Below, one piece after another: positions 9,685 to 18,189 of a DNA stretch of 64,000 nucleotides. The position numbers were made by a program, and so were the translations under genes. The notes below the pieces were generated by a model. That model searched no databases, was not told where the DNA came from, and saw only the letters and a list, made by a program, of their open reading frames with translations. Source of the DNA: AP-15 sp963814805 (lineage in GTDB: Bacteria > Pseudomonadota > Alphaproteobacteria > ATCC43930 > CGMCC-115725); the NCBI GenBank assembly GCA_963814805.1, contig CAWFER010000033.1:310001-374000 (forward strand), written 5' to 3'. Numbering within the stretch: position 1 is the first letter of the stretch; each line of letters begins with the position of its first letter.

Positions 9685-11582
9685 ATGACAGGCAGCGATC
9701 GAACGGCGGAACGCGTTCGACTATATCGTCGTCGGCTCGGGCGCCGGCGGCGGCACCTTGGCGGCGCGGCTGGCCGAGGCTGGCCGGCGGGTGTTGCTGC
9801 TCGAAGCCGGCGGCGATCCGCGCCTGCTCTCCGGCAGCAACGACTATCAGCCTGGCATCAACCGCCTGCCCGACGATTACGACGTGCCCGGCGTTCCACG
9901 GCTTCGCCTCCGAAAACGATGCGATGCGCTGGGATTTCTTTGTCCGCCACTATGCCGACGAGGCGATGCAGGCGAAGGACCCGAAATACGTCCGCAGACT
10001 ACCGCGGCCAGCGGGTCGACGGCGTCCTCTATCCGCGCGCCGGCACGTTGGGCGGCTGCACCGCGCACAACGCGATGATCCTGGTCTACCCGCACAATGC
10101 CGATTGGGACGAGATCGCGCAGCTGACCGGCGACCCGTCATGGCGCGCCGAGGCGATGCGGCGAATATTTCACGCGGCTCGAAAATTGCCATTACCGGCC
10201 GCTGGAGCGCTGGCTCGGCCAAGGTCGGGCCGAACCCGTCGCGCCACGGCTGGGACGGCTGGCTCCACACCGAAAAGGCCATTCCCGAAGCCGCGCTCGG
10301 CGATTTCGCGCTGGTCCAGGTGCTGCTGAACTCGGCCGCCGCGGCGTTCGACGATATCGGCCAGCCGATCGGCTCGCTGATCGGGCTTGCCGAGTCGAAG
10401 GCCGACCCGAACGACTGGCGGCTGGTCGCCGGGAACGCGGTCGGCGTGCGCTATACCCCGCTGACGACGCGCGATCACCATCGCATGGGCGCGCGCGAGC
10501 GGGTGCTGGAGACCGCGCAGCGATACCCGGACCGGCTGCACCTCGAGCTCGACGCGCTGGTCACCCGGATCATCCTCGACGGCAGCAACCGCGCGACCGG
10601 GGTCGAATACCTGAAGGGCGCGCGGCTCTACCGCGCCCACGGCCAGAAGGCGACCGCGGCCGGGCGTGCCGATGCAGGCCGCAGGCCGACGCGCGAGGTG
10701 ATCCTTTGCGGCGGCGCCTTCAACACGCCGCAGCTGCTGATGCTGTCCGGCATCGGGCCGCGCGAGGTGCTGGAGCCGCTCGGCATTCCGGTCAGGATCG
10801 AACTGCCTGGGGTCGGCCGGAACCTGCAGGACCGCTACGAAATCGGCGTCGTCAACCGGATGAATTTCGACCGCTGGAAGATCCTCGACGGCGCCACCTT
10901 CGGCCGCGGCGATCCGCAATACCGGGACTGGGCGGCCGGGCATGACGGCGTCTATGCCAGCAACGGCGCGGTGCTGGCGGCGATCCTCAGATCCACGGCC
11001 CGAGCGGCCATTGCCCGATCTGTTCTGCTTTGCGCTGCTTGGGGCTGTTCGGCGGCTATTTTCCCGGCTACTCCGTCGCTTGAAGTGACCAAGCCCAACT
11101 ATCTGACCTGGGCGATCCTCAAGGCGCACACTCAGAACCGCGCCGGCGAGGTCCGCCTGCGCTCGACCGATCCGCGCGACACGCCGCTGATCGATTTCCA
11201 TTATTTCGAGGAAGGCAGCGACGCCGCCGGGGAAGACCTCGATTCGGTGGTCGCCGGCATCCGCTTTGTCCGCCGGCTGACCGCAAAGCTGACCGCCGAA
11301 GGTGCGATCGCCGCCGAGGAGCAGCCCGGCGCGGCATTGCAGAGCGACGACGAGCTTAAGGATTTCGTGCGCAGCCATGCCTGGGGCCACCACGCCTCCT
11401 GCACCTGCGCGATCGGGCCGCGCGCCGCGGGCGGCGTCCTCGGCAGCGACTTCCGGGTGCACGGCGCCCAGGGATTGCGGGTGGTCGACGCCTCGGTGTT
11501 TCCGCGCATCCCCGGCTTTTTTATCGCCAGCGCCGTCTACATGGTCGCCGAAAAGGCCGCCGACGCGATCCTCGCCGGCTGA
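9685..11582 (+). pseudogene. GMC-family FAD oxidoreductase, frame broken
   Basis: A glucose-methanol-choline family flavoprotein of about 620 residues that oxidises an alcohol, sugar or sterol hydroxyl. The FAD-binding GxGxxG is DYIVVGSGAGGGTLAARLAE near the N-terminus, YPRAGTLGGCTAHNAM is the GMC signature 1, and GGAFNTPQLLMLSGIGPREV is signature 2. The active-site His region is AWGHHASCTCAIG, and the end reads DASVFPRIPGFFIASAVYMV. From 10250 to 10990 and 11085 to the stop the frame is clean. Elsewhere shifts sit near 9705, 9890, 9995, 10180, 10245, 11010, 11045 and 11080. No export signal is visible. The gene follows the di-haem cytochrome almost directly, a pairing known for membrane sugar dehydrogenases that pass electrons to cytochrome c. 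Confidence 0.85.
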
Positions 11583-11585
11583 GGC

Positions 11586-13070
11586 TCAGACGATCGCCGC
11601 GGCGCCGGCGGCGGCATCCCAGGTCAGCAGCTTGGCCGGCTCGCCGGGGGTGACCGGCAGCACCTGCCGCTCCAGATAGAGGCGGATCAGGGTCGTCGTG
11701 TACGGCCGGAACAAACCGATCCTGGCGACCTCCGCGCCATCGAAGCTGAGCGAGGCGTCCCACGAGCCGGGTTCGGTCTGCGCCTCGGCGTCCGTAGCCG
11801 AGATAGGCGACATAGATCGTCCCGGACGAAGCGACGATGCGCATCGTCACGCCGGACGCCGGCTGCCCGTTCTGCGGCAACAGGCTGGCAACATCGACAT
11901 GAAAGCAGCGATAGCTGGGATCAGCGCCGTAGACATCGACCTCGGCGTCGAACTCCTCGATTTGGCTGTCGGTCCCGGCGCCGCGATAGAGCTGCAGATT
12001 ATAATCGATGATCGGATCGCCGCGCTCGTCGACCGCATGCACGATGAATTGCTGATATTGCGGCTGGAGGCGCTTGAAGCGGGATTGCGGCGTCCGCTTT
12101 CGTGAGCCAGGCGTCGTATCCGGCGGCCGGATCGCCGCCGGGCGCGGTCGCCGGGTCGGTCATCTTGAAAGCGTCGACCACCAGCTCGACCAGTTCGTCG
12201 GGCGGATCGCTGAGGATCGTCGCGTGATTGACCTCTACCTTGTCTCTTTGCAGCCAGTCGTCGAGCGCGGCCGGATGGCCGACGAGATGCACTGGGATCT
12301 TGACGTTGAAGGTCTTGACCGGGAATACCCGGTGCTGTGCCGACACCTGCGCGACGGCGGCGAGCTGCGGAACGCGGCGGCGCACGACCATGCCGCTCTG
12401 GGTCATATCGAGCTCGATCAGTTGAACGTTCATGCCGCAGCCGGCGCGCCGCACGGTGCCGTCGGTGCCGGGCTTGTTGACGATCCCGCGCAGCCCCGAA
12501 TACTTGCCGATGCCACAGAAGACGAACACCCACGGGGTATCGGCGCCGCCGTCGTAGCGCGGCGGGTTGGCGATCAAATCGTTCTCGGCGAGCCGCCAGT
12601 TGAACTGGCTGGCTGGTTCGAGCTCGAGCAGGATCTCGGTCGCCGGCCTGGAGAAAATCGGGTCCGAGCTGCTTGTTGCCCTTGAATATCGCGCCGAGCC
12701 AGCTGCGGCCCTGCTTGGCCAGGGGCGAGCCGAAGGTGGCCGGCGCCAGTGCAATCAGGCGCTTCAGCCGCTTGCTGCGCAGCGGGTCGACGGCGAGCCA
12801 CGCCCGCACCACTAGCATGCCGGTCGAATGCACCACCGCGTCAAAGGGCGGGGCCGCGTCGAAGCCGGGCAACACCGCCAGCGCCCGGTCGAAAGCCTCG
12901 GCTATATCCTTGATCGATATGGCATTATCGAGCGACACATAGGTGCAGATGTGCATCGCGGCGTTGTCGATGCTGAGATTTTGGTGCAGGATGTCCTGCC
13001 ATTTGCGCCAGGAAGCCCCGCTGTCCGAATAGCCGTGGACAAAAATCACCGGATTGCCCTGCCCGACCAT
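11586..13070 (-). pseudogene. Lipase/esterase-like alpha/beta hydrolase, frame broken
   Basis: Reassembled length is about 490 residues. The N-terminus reads PVIFVHGYSDSG, the oxyanion-hole HG of lipases. The nucleophile is probably Ser in VVHSTGMLVVRAWL, a variant of GxSxG with V-H-S-T-G. ALAPATFGSPLA follows, as in lipases acting on large or lipid substrates. The second half (FVFCGIGKYSGLRGIVNKPG, then QLYRGAGTD) is a beta-rich extension I do not recognise. Shifts near 12680, 12080 and 11800 each need one base removed. The ATG at 13070 has AGGAGG upstream. Its stop is 3 bases from the convergent GMC gene. No signal peptide is evident, so location is uncertain. Confidence 0.72.
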
Positions 13071-13184
13071 CGCTTTCCTCCTGCGGCCTGGTGCGATGCG
13101 CATCCGCGGCACGGCCGCGAGGATGAACCTGCAGCGCCGGCATATGCGAGTGATATAGCTCACAGAATTGTGGTGAATTTCCGA

Positions 13185-13682
13185 ATGGCGCGGCTTCCCG
13201 CTTGTCTTCTCGCGGCGCTGATCGCCGCACTCCCGGCGGCCGCATCGGCAGCGGCCCCGGCAGCTTCCCCGCCAACTTCGGCGGGATCGAAATGCGCGAT
13301 GAGCCCGCAGGTTTTGTGGGGCGATGGCGCGCACGACGACACCGCGGCGCTGAACGCCTGGTTCCGCGGCGGCTGGGTGGTGTGGGGGCAGACCGGCGAG
13401 CCGGTCGGCTCCTTGATCGTCGGCCACGTGTTTCGCCTGAAGGGGGCGGTCTTTATCCCGAGCGGCACCGGGCGCAGCATCGAAGGGTTCGAGCTTTACT
13501 GGCCGGCGCGCCGCGAGCGGGTGTCGGGCGGCAGCATCCGCGCCGGCAGCGATCCTGACAAGCCGCCGATCGCGACCGGCATCGTCAAAATCGGCGCCGG
13601 ACCCGATGAAGGGGTGGCGTTTCCGGGCCCCGACCTGCCGCCGGCCGATGCCCATGCCGGAACCGACTGCCTCGTCTCCTGA
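13185..13682 (+). CDS. Exported protein resembling the start of a pectate-lyase-type beta-helix
   Basis: A 165-residue protein with a clear Sec signal peptide (MARLPACLLAALIAALPAAASAAA). The mature part begins with VLWGDGAHDDTAALNAWFRG, close to the GDGxxDDTxAL motif that opens pectate-lyase-superfamily and phage-tailspike right-handed beta-helix domains. Such domains normally run to 300 or more residues, whereas this one stops at 13682 after only a few strands. It may be a short standalone protein, a truncation, or another frameshift victim: DNA to 13786 continues without an evident partner frame. Its start is 114 bases from that of the divergent hydrolase gene. Confidence 0.6.
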   Translation: MARLPACLLAALIAALPAAASAAAPAASPPTSAGSKCAMSPQVLWGDGAHDDTAALNAWFRGGWVVWGQTGEPVGSLIVGHVFRLKGAVFIPSGTGRSIEGFELYWPARRERVSGGSIRAGSDPDKPPIATGIVKIGAGPDEGVAFPGPDLPPADAHAGTDCLVS

Positions 13683-13786
13683 CCTGCAAAAACCGCCAAT
13701 CCGCACGCGAGGCGGCGATCGACGGGCGGCGGCGACGAGATCGTCGAGCCGGGCCGCGCCAATTGGCGGCGCTGCGTCTACCGGCG

Positions 13787-15043
13787 CTATTCGGCGGCGA
13801 GCAATGGCGGCGCGACCGCGGCGCGCTCGGCGCGGGCCATCGGCTGCGGCCACCAGCGGTCCTCCCATTCGGGAAACAGGCCCTTGAGCCTCGGCATGAC
13901 CCGCTCGGCGAACAGCCTTGTGTTGTAGGCCGCCAGTTCCTTGCCCATGCTGCCGAACTGCAGCAGCAGCATCAGGTGGCCGACATTGAGCTCGGTCGCG
14001 ACTTCGGTCAATTGCTCGACCACCTCGTCGGGCGAGCCGACGATGACATAGCCGCGCTCGACAATGTCGTTGATGTCGGTGGTGGCGCGGGCCTTCTGCC
14101 GGGCGTCGAGGCTGGCGGCCCGGCCGATCTGGCCGACGACGCCGGCGCGCTGGGTCGCCTCGGTGATGTAGCCGGGCGGCATCGCCCAGCGCGGGTCGAC
14201 GCGCAGGCAGCGGCCATAGAAATATTCGGCCGGCTCCTTATAGAGCCGCATCGCTTCGGCGCGGTTTTCGGCGACGCCGACGAACTGTAGAAAGCCGGCG
14301 CGGTAGGGGTTCCGGTCCTTGCCGAGCCGGGCCATTTCGTCCCAGAAACCCTGGATCGTGGCCCGCCCGTCCTTGAACCCGAAATAAGAGAGGTAGGCGT
14401 AGACATAATCCATCTGCGCGCACCACTGCCAGGTCTCGACCGAGCCGCCGCCCGGGATCCAGATCGGCGGGTGCGGCTTTTGCACCGGGCGCGGCCAGAT
14501 GTTGACGTAGCGCTGCTGGTTGAAGCGGCCGTTGAAGGCGAAGGTGTCCGGCTCGGTCCAGGCGCGCAGAACCAAATCGTGGCCTTCGAGATAGCGCTCG
14601 CGCAGGCTCGACGGGTTCTGGCCATAGGCAAAGCAGGTGTCCATCGGCGTGCCGACCGGGAAGCCGGCGATCAGCCGCCCGCCCGAGATCACGTCGATCA
14701 TCGCGAACTCCTCGGCCACCCGCGTCGGCGGATTATAGAGGGCCAAGGAATTGCCCATCACGCACAGCGCCACATCGCTGGTGCGGCGGGCCAGCGACGA
14801 CGCGATCAGATTGGGCGACGGCATCAGCCCATAGCCGTTCGAATGGTGCTCGTTGACGCAGATCGCGTCGAACCCGCATTCGGCGGCGAATTCGAGCTCA
14901 TCCATGAAGTCGTTGTACATGTGATGGGCGCGCCGCGGGTCGAACAGCGAGGAGTGAATGTCGACCCAGACCGAGGGATGCTTGTCGCGGAAATCATCCG
15001 GCAGCTCGGTGTACGGCATCAGGTGAAACCACATCAGCTTCAT
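13787..15043 (-). CDS. LLM-class flavin-dependent oxidoreductase (bacterial luciferase-like)
   Basis: A 418-residue TIM-barrel flavoprotein of the luciferase-like monooxygenase family. These use reduced FMN or F420 and O2 to oxidise small organic molecules. Seen here: MKLMWFHLMPYTELPD at the start, FDAICVNEHHSNGYGLMPSP with the conserved EHH, VAEEFAMIDVISGGRLIAGF, and WPRPVQKPHPPIWIPGGGS. The C-terminal YVIVGSPDEVVEQL segment is typical. The ATG at 15043 has GGGAG upstream. No reductase lies next to it. It belongs to the same broad family as the gene at 44266-45342 but the two are not close copies. The substrate cannot be inferred. Confidence 0.9.
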   Translation of the reverse strand: MKLMWFHLMPYTELPDDFRDKHPSVWVDIHSSLFDPRRAHHMYNDFMDELEFAAECGFDAICVNEHHSNGYGLMPSPNLIASSLARRTSDVALCVMGNSLALYNPPTRVAEEFAMIDVISGGRLIAGFPVGTPMDTCFAYGQNPSSLRERYLEGHDLVLRAWTEPDTFAFNGRFNQQRYVNIWPRPVQKPHPPIWIPGGGSVETWQWCAQMDYVYAYLSYFGFKDGRATIQGFWDEMARLGKDRNPYRAGFLQFVGVAENRAEAMRLYKEPAEYFYGRCLRVDPRWAMPPGYITEATQRAGVVGQIGRAASLDARQKARATTDINDIVERGYVIVGSPDEVVEQLTEVATELNVGHLMLLLQFGSMGKELAAYNTRLFAERVMPRLKGLFPEWEDRWWPQPMARAERAAVAPPLLAAE

Positions 15044-15360
15044 CGCGCTTGCTCCCGCGGGTCCAGACAGGCCAGCCTGACCTCGGGCGGTGATCGGGTC
15101 AACCGGGTAGTTCCCGCAATTCCGGATCGACGGCGGCCCACACATACTACCGGAAACTACCCTGAGAGGATCTTCGAAGCCACGCGCGTCTGCTTCACAC
15201 TGCGGCGCTAGGGCATGTATGTTGTGCCGCGCGCTGGAGTCCTACACACATATAGCTGATTATCCCAGTTTTCCACAGGCTGTGGATCAAGAAAGATGTC
15301 AGGTACGAGCAAAAATGCTGATATATGGGAAACCGCTTCTCTTCCAGAGACGGTCATCCG
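15044..15360. other. Gene-free stretch with AT-rich DnaA-box-like cluster
   Basis: No convincing gene. This interval between the LLM gene start and a small membrane protein is locally AT-richer than its surroundings from about 15220. It holds the inverted box pair described separately. The promoter of the LLM gene must lie at its left end, but I see no clear -35/-10. Confidence 0.5.
15261..15290 (+). promoter_or_regulatory. Cluster of three DnaA-box-like 9-mers
   Basis: TTATCCCAG (15261-15269), TTTTCCACA (15270-15278) and, on the other strand, TGATCCACA (complement of 15282-15290). The second fits the relaxed DnaA consensus TTWTNCACA exactly; the other two each miss one or two positions. The last two form an inverted repeat around CCACAGGCTGTGG, so a simple hairpin or repressor operator is an equally good reading. 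Confidence 0.35.
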
Positions 15361-15546
15361 ATGGAGTTCCTCAAAAACGTATCTATCAAGCTGCACGCAT
15401 CTGGTTTGGCGGCGGCAGTAATTGTTTGGGTTATGGCCGTAGCGGCCATAGGGATCTTTGGACAGGGTCAAATCGCGTGGAGCGCCCTTGGGCTGCTGAG
15501 CGGCGGAATTTCATTGATCATGTACCTGGCAGCTCGGCCATGGTGA
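15361..15546 (+). CDS. Small hypothetical two-helix membrane protein
   Basis: A 61-residue protein: an amphipathic start (MEFLKNVSIKLHASG), a first membrane helix (LAAAVIVWVMAVAAIGIFG), a short loop (QGQIAWSAL), a second helix (LGLLSGGISLIMYLA) and an ARPW end. Composition and spacing look real. An upstream in-frame ATG at 15325 would add 12 polar residues; I prefer 15361. No strong ribosome binding site is seen. It overlaps nothing and ends 25 bases before tag. No family is recognised. Confidence 0.55.
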   Translation: MEFLKNVSIKLHASGLAAAVIVWVMAVAAIGIFGQGQIAWSALGLLSGGISLIMYLAARPW

Positions 15547-15571
15547 TCAAGTTCTTGTGCGGTTTAAGGCA

Positions 15572-16246
15572 ATGCCTATCACTACGTTTACCCCGATCCT
15601 CGAAGCCGCGCAAACCCGCCACGGCGTCGCGGCGCTCGCAGTGCGTCTGGCCCAGCCGCGCAGCCCGGCCGAAATCGAGGAGTTGGGCGACGACCGCTAT
15701 CTGTCGCAGATGTCGTTGCGGATCTTTCGCGCCGGTCTCAAGCACAGCATTGTCGATGCCAGATGGCCGGCTTTCGAGGAAGTCTTCGAGGGATTCGCGC
15801 CGCGCCGGGTGCGGGCGATGCCGGACGAGGCGCTCGAAGGATTGCTCGCCGACCGCCGGCTGATCCGCCATTGGGGCAAGCTCAAGGCGGTCCGCGACAA
15901 CGCCGCCGCGATGATCGCGATCACGGACGAGCACGGCAGCTTCGGCCTCTGGCTCGCGCGCTGGCCGACCAGCGACATCGTCGGGTTGTGGGAGGCGTTG
16001 GCCAAGGGTTTCAGCCAGATGGGCGGCAATTCCGGGCCGAGCTTTCTGCGCATGGTCGGCAAGGACACGTTTGTCCTGACCCATTCGGTCAACGCGGCGC
16101 TGCAACACTGGGGCGCCATCGATGCGCCGCCGAAGAATCGCAGGGACCGCGCCACCGTCCAGTCATGTTTCAACGACTGGGCCGCCGAGACCGGGCGACC
16201 GTTGTGCCAGTTGAGCCAGATCCTCGCCGCCTCGATCGAAGATTGA
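15572..16246 (+). CDS. tag: DNA-3-methyladenine glycosylase I-like protein
   Basis: The 224-residue protein matches the adenine glycosylase Tag family, which excises 3-methyladenine from alkylated DNA. DDRYLSQMSLRIFRAGLKHS is the conserved core helix, followed by IVDARWPAFEEVFEGF and RRLIRHWGKLKAVRDNA. The C-terminal half (LWLARWPTSDIVGLWEALAK, then NSGPSFLRMVGKDTFVLT) follows the variant seen in proteobacterial Tag-like proteins rather than E. coli Tag, and I cannot see the classical zinc-binding ends. The start at 15572 (MPITTF) follows TTAAGGCA. It is the second base-excision glycosylase in the window, of a different superfamily branch from the one at 4385. Confidence 0.82.
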   Translation: MPITTFTPILEAAQTRHGVAALAVRLAQPRSPAEIEELGDDRYLSQMSLRIFRAGLKHSIVDARWPAFEEVFEGFAPRRVRAMPDEALEGLLADRRLIRHWGKLKAVRDNAAAMIAITDEHGSFGLWLARWPTSDIVGLWEALAKGFSQMGGNSGPSFLRMVGKDTFVLTHSVNAALQHWGAIDAPPKNRRDRATVQSCFNDWAAETGRPLCQLSQILAASIED

Positions 16247-16316
16247 GCCGAACGTCGCCGTTGCGTGCCCGACATTGCCACGCTCGCCGGCGCGCGCCTA
16301 GCCTATTCGCCGCGCC

Positions 16317-17108
16317 TCATCGCCCGCGCAGCAGCGCGTCGGCGACTTCGACAAAACCGCTGCCGCCGCCGCCTTTGGTGATCCATTGCGGCGGCGTTGT
16401 CATGCGACCGAGATAGCGCCGCACGGTGGCGACGCCGACCGAATTGGGAAAAAATCCGAACATCGCCTCGTCGTTGAGCGAGTCGCCGACATAAACGAAC
16501 GCATCGCGCTCGCGCTCGATGTCGCACCCGAACATTTCAGCCAGCATGCGGCGGGCCATCGCCAGCTTGTCGAAACCGCCGAACCAGCCGAGCACCCACA
16601 GCGAATTCACCACCGCGCTTGCGCCGGCCTCGGCCAGCGCCGCGACGATCCGCTCCGAGACCGGCGGCCCCGGGTTGCGAAAGGCGAGCGTCGTCTGGCG
16701 ATAGATTTGATCGCCCGCCAGCGCCGCGCCCGGAACCAGGCTTTGAATGCTGGCGCCCAGCGCCGCCAGCTTCTCGCGGTGATGCTGCGATTCGGCCTCG
16801 GGCGACCAGAAACGGCGCTCGGTCTCTGCCATTTGCGCGCCCGCCGGCGCCCGGTCATGGCGGAAGCACAGCCCGCCATTCTCGCCAATCACCGCGGCCA
16901 CCGGCCACATCCGGCAGATCAGGTCGCACCACCCCGCCGGCGCGGCGGTGATCGGGATCACCCGCAAGCCGGCATCCCGCAGCCGCTCGAGCGCCGCGTA
17001 GGTGGCGGCCGGCAGGCGCGGCCCATCGGTCAGGGTATCGTCGACATCGGTCAACACAAAGCGGATGGGGCCGATCCGTGCTGCCGGGAAGCGTTCGAAA
17101 GGTCGCAT
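16317..17108 (-). CDS. HAD-IIB hydrolase, mannosyl-3-phosphoglycerate phosphatase-like
   Basis: A 263-residue HAD-superfamily phosphatase. RFVLTDVDDTLTDGPRL holds the catalytic DxDxT (nucleophile and acid-base Asp), ITAAPAGWCD is motif II, FDKLAMARRML carries the motif III Lys, and FVYVGDSLNDEAMFGFF is the metal-binding motif IV. The C2B-type cap (VNSLWVLGWFGGFDK region) places it near sucrose-phosphate and mannosyl-3-phosphoglycerate phosphatases. The true substrate is not determined. It faces tag convergently and starts 121 bases from divergent ubiK. Confidence 0.85.
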   Translation of the reverse strand: MRPFERFPAARIGPIRFVLTDVDDTLTDGPRLPAATYAALERLRDAGLRVIPITAAPAGWCDLICRMWPVAAVIGENGGLCFRHDRAPAGAQMAETERRFWSPEAESQHHREKLAALGASIQSLVPGAALAGDQIYRQTTLAFRNPGPPVSERIVAALAEAGASAVVNSLWVLGWFGGFDKLAMARRMLAEMFGCDIERERDAFVYVGDSLNDEAMFGFFPNSVGVATVRRYLGRMTTPPQWITKGGGGSGFVEVADALLRGR

Positions 17109-17229
17109 GGCCGCCGCGCGTTGCCGGTGGGAAAACCTTTCCCTCGGTATGCCGTTGTGCTAGCGCAGGCCCATATGTAAGCGCGCGGCCGGCGCCGCCG
17201 AAGGACAAATCGCGCGGGAGAGCGGGACT

Positions 17230-17538
17230 ATGCAGAGCCAAAACCGGTTTTTCGACGACCTCGCCCGCGTCGCCTCCGGCGCGATGGGCACGCTGACGGG
17301 GATCAAGGGCGAGGTCGAGACGCGACTGCGCGAGCAGCTCGAACGGGTCCTCGCCGGCATGGATCTGGTCAGCCGCGACGAATTCGAGGCGGTCAAGGCG
17401 CTAGCCGCCGCGGCCCGCGCCGAGCAGGAGGATCTGGCAAGGCGCCTGGCCGAGCTGGAACAGCGCCTGGCGGCGGCCGGGCGCGACCGCGATGCGCCGC
17501 CCGGACCAGCCGCCGCCGATCCGCTCACCTCGATCTGA
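17230..17538 (+). CDS. ubiK: Ubiquinone biosynthesis accessory factor UbiK
   Basis: A 102-residue BMFP-domain protein. QNRFFDDLARVASGAMGTL begins the amphipathic helix, EVETRLREQLERVLAGMDLV and SRDEFEAVKALAAAARAEQE make a long coiled coil, and EELARRLAEL-type heptads follow. UbiK binds UbiJ and the lipid phase and helps aerobic coenzyme Q synthesis in the cytoplasm. Length fits the family. The start ATG lies behind GCGGGAGAGCGGGACT. Its stop codon overlaps the first of the 15-bp repeats downstream. Confidence 0.88.
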   Translation: MQSQNRFFDDLARVASGAMGTLTGIKGEVETRLREQLERVLAGMDLVSRDEFEAVKALAAAARAEQEDLARRLAELEQRLAAAGRDRDAPPGPAAADPLTSI

Positions 17539-17626
17539 TTGTGTTCCGGCTGATTGGGTTCCGGCTGATTGGATTCCGGATTGCGTTCTGGCTGATTGTG
17601 TTCCCGTCCATCTAGTTGTGTTCCGG
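17535..17626 (+). repeat. Degenerate 15-bp tandem repeats after ubiK
   Basis: The unit ctgattgNgttccgg occurs at 17535, 17550 and 17565 in direct succession, then as a shortened copy (17580-17591), again at 17592-17606, and finally as a remnant agttgtgttccgg ending at 17626. Copies differ by one or two bases. The array begins on the ubiK stop codon and ends shortly before ybjN. It has no dyad symmetry that would make it a terminator. Confidence 0.85.
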
Positions 17627-17666
17627 CTTTGAGACCACTATGTCGAGCCGCCCGAAGGAGCGCCCG

Positions 17667-18173
17667 ATGACCTCCGTTGCCCTTTTTGAACCGACCCCCT
17701 ATTCCGGCAATCCGATCGATCTCGTCGAAGAGATCGTCAGCGCCAACGAGTGGGCGCACGATCGGGCCAGCGATGAGGAATTGGTCGTCGAGATTTCCGG
17801 CCGCTGGTGCGATTATCGTCTCTATTTCGTCTGGCAGGAGGAAATCTGCGCGATGCATTTCTCCTGCGGCTTCGACATGAAGGTGCCCAAAGGCCGTCGC
17901 GGCGCGGTTTATGAGCTGTTGGCGCTGGCCAATGAAAAGCTGTGGCTCGGCCATTTCGACCTGTCGGCGGAAGACAATTCGCCGGCGTTCCGGCATGCGG
18001 TGCTGCTGCGCGGCGTGATGGCGGCGAGCGCCGAGCAGGTCGAGGATCTGGTCGATATCGCCTTGTCCGAATGCGAGCGCTTTTATCCGGCGTTTCAGCT
18101 GGTGCTGTGGGGCGGCAAAAAGCCGGCCGAGGCGATGGCCGCGGCGATGATCGATCCGGTCGGAGAAGCCTGA
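17667..18173 (+). CDS. YbjN domain-containing protein
   Basis: A 168-residue protein with the YbjN fold found beside proC in many alphaproteobacteria. NPIDLVEEIVSANEWAHDR opens the domain, followed by LVVEISGRWCDYRLYFVWQE and MHFSCGFDMKVPKGRRGAVY. The C-terminal helix ERFYPAFQLVLWGGKKPAEA is typical. YbjN proteins are thought to be chaperone- or stress-related, but the molecular role is not established. ATG 17667 was chosen because GAAGGAG lies nine bases upstream; an ATG at 17640 would add nine residues. proC follows 16 bases later, so they are probably one operon. Confidence 0.87.
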   Translation: MTSVALFEPTPYSGNPIDLVEEIVSANEWAHDRASDEELVVEISGRWCDYRLYFVWQEEICAMHFSCGFDMKVPKGRRGAVYELLALANEKLWLGHFDLSAEDNSPAFRHAVLLRGVMAASAEQVEDLVDIALSECERFYPAFQLVLWGGKKPAEAMAAAMIDPVGEA

Positions 18174-18189
18174 GGCGGGCGCGGCCGCG

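Noticed and set aside
11847..13868. 673-residue minus-strand frame
   Set aside because: Only the part below 13070 reads as the hydrolase, with AGGAGG and an ATG there. The upstream part is Arg/Pro-rich shadow of other genes.
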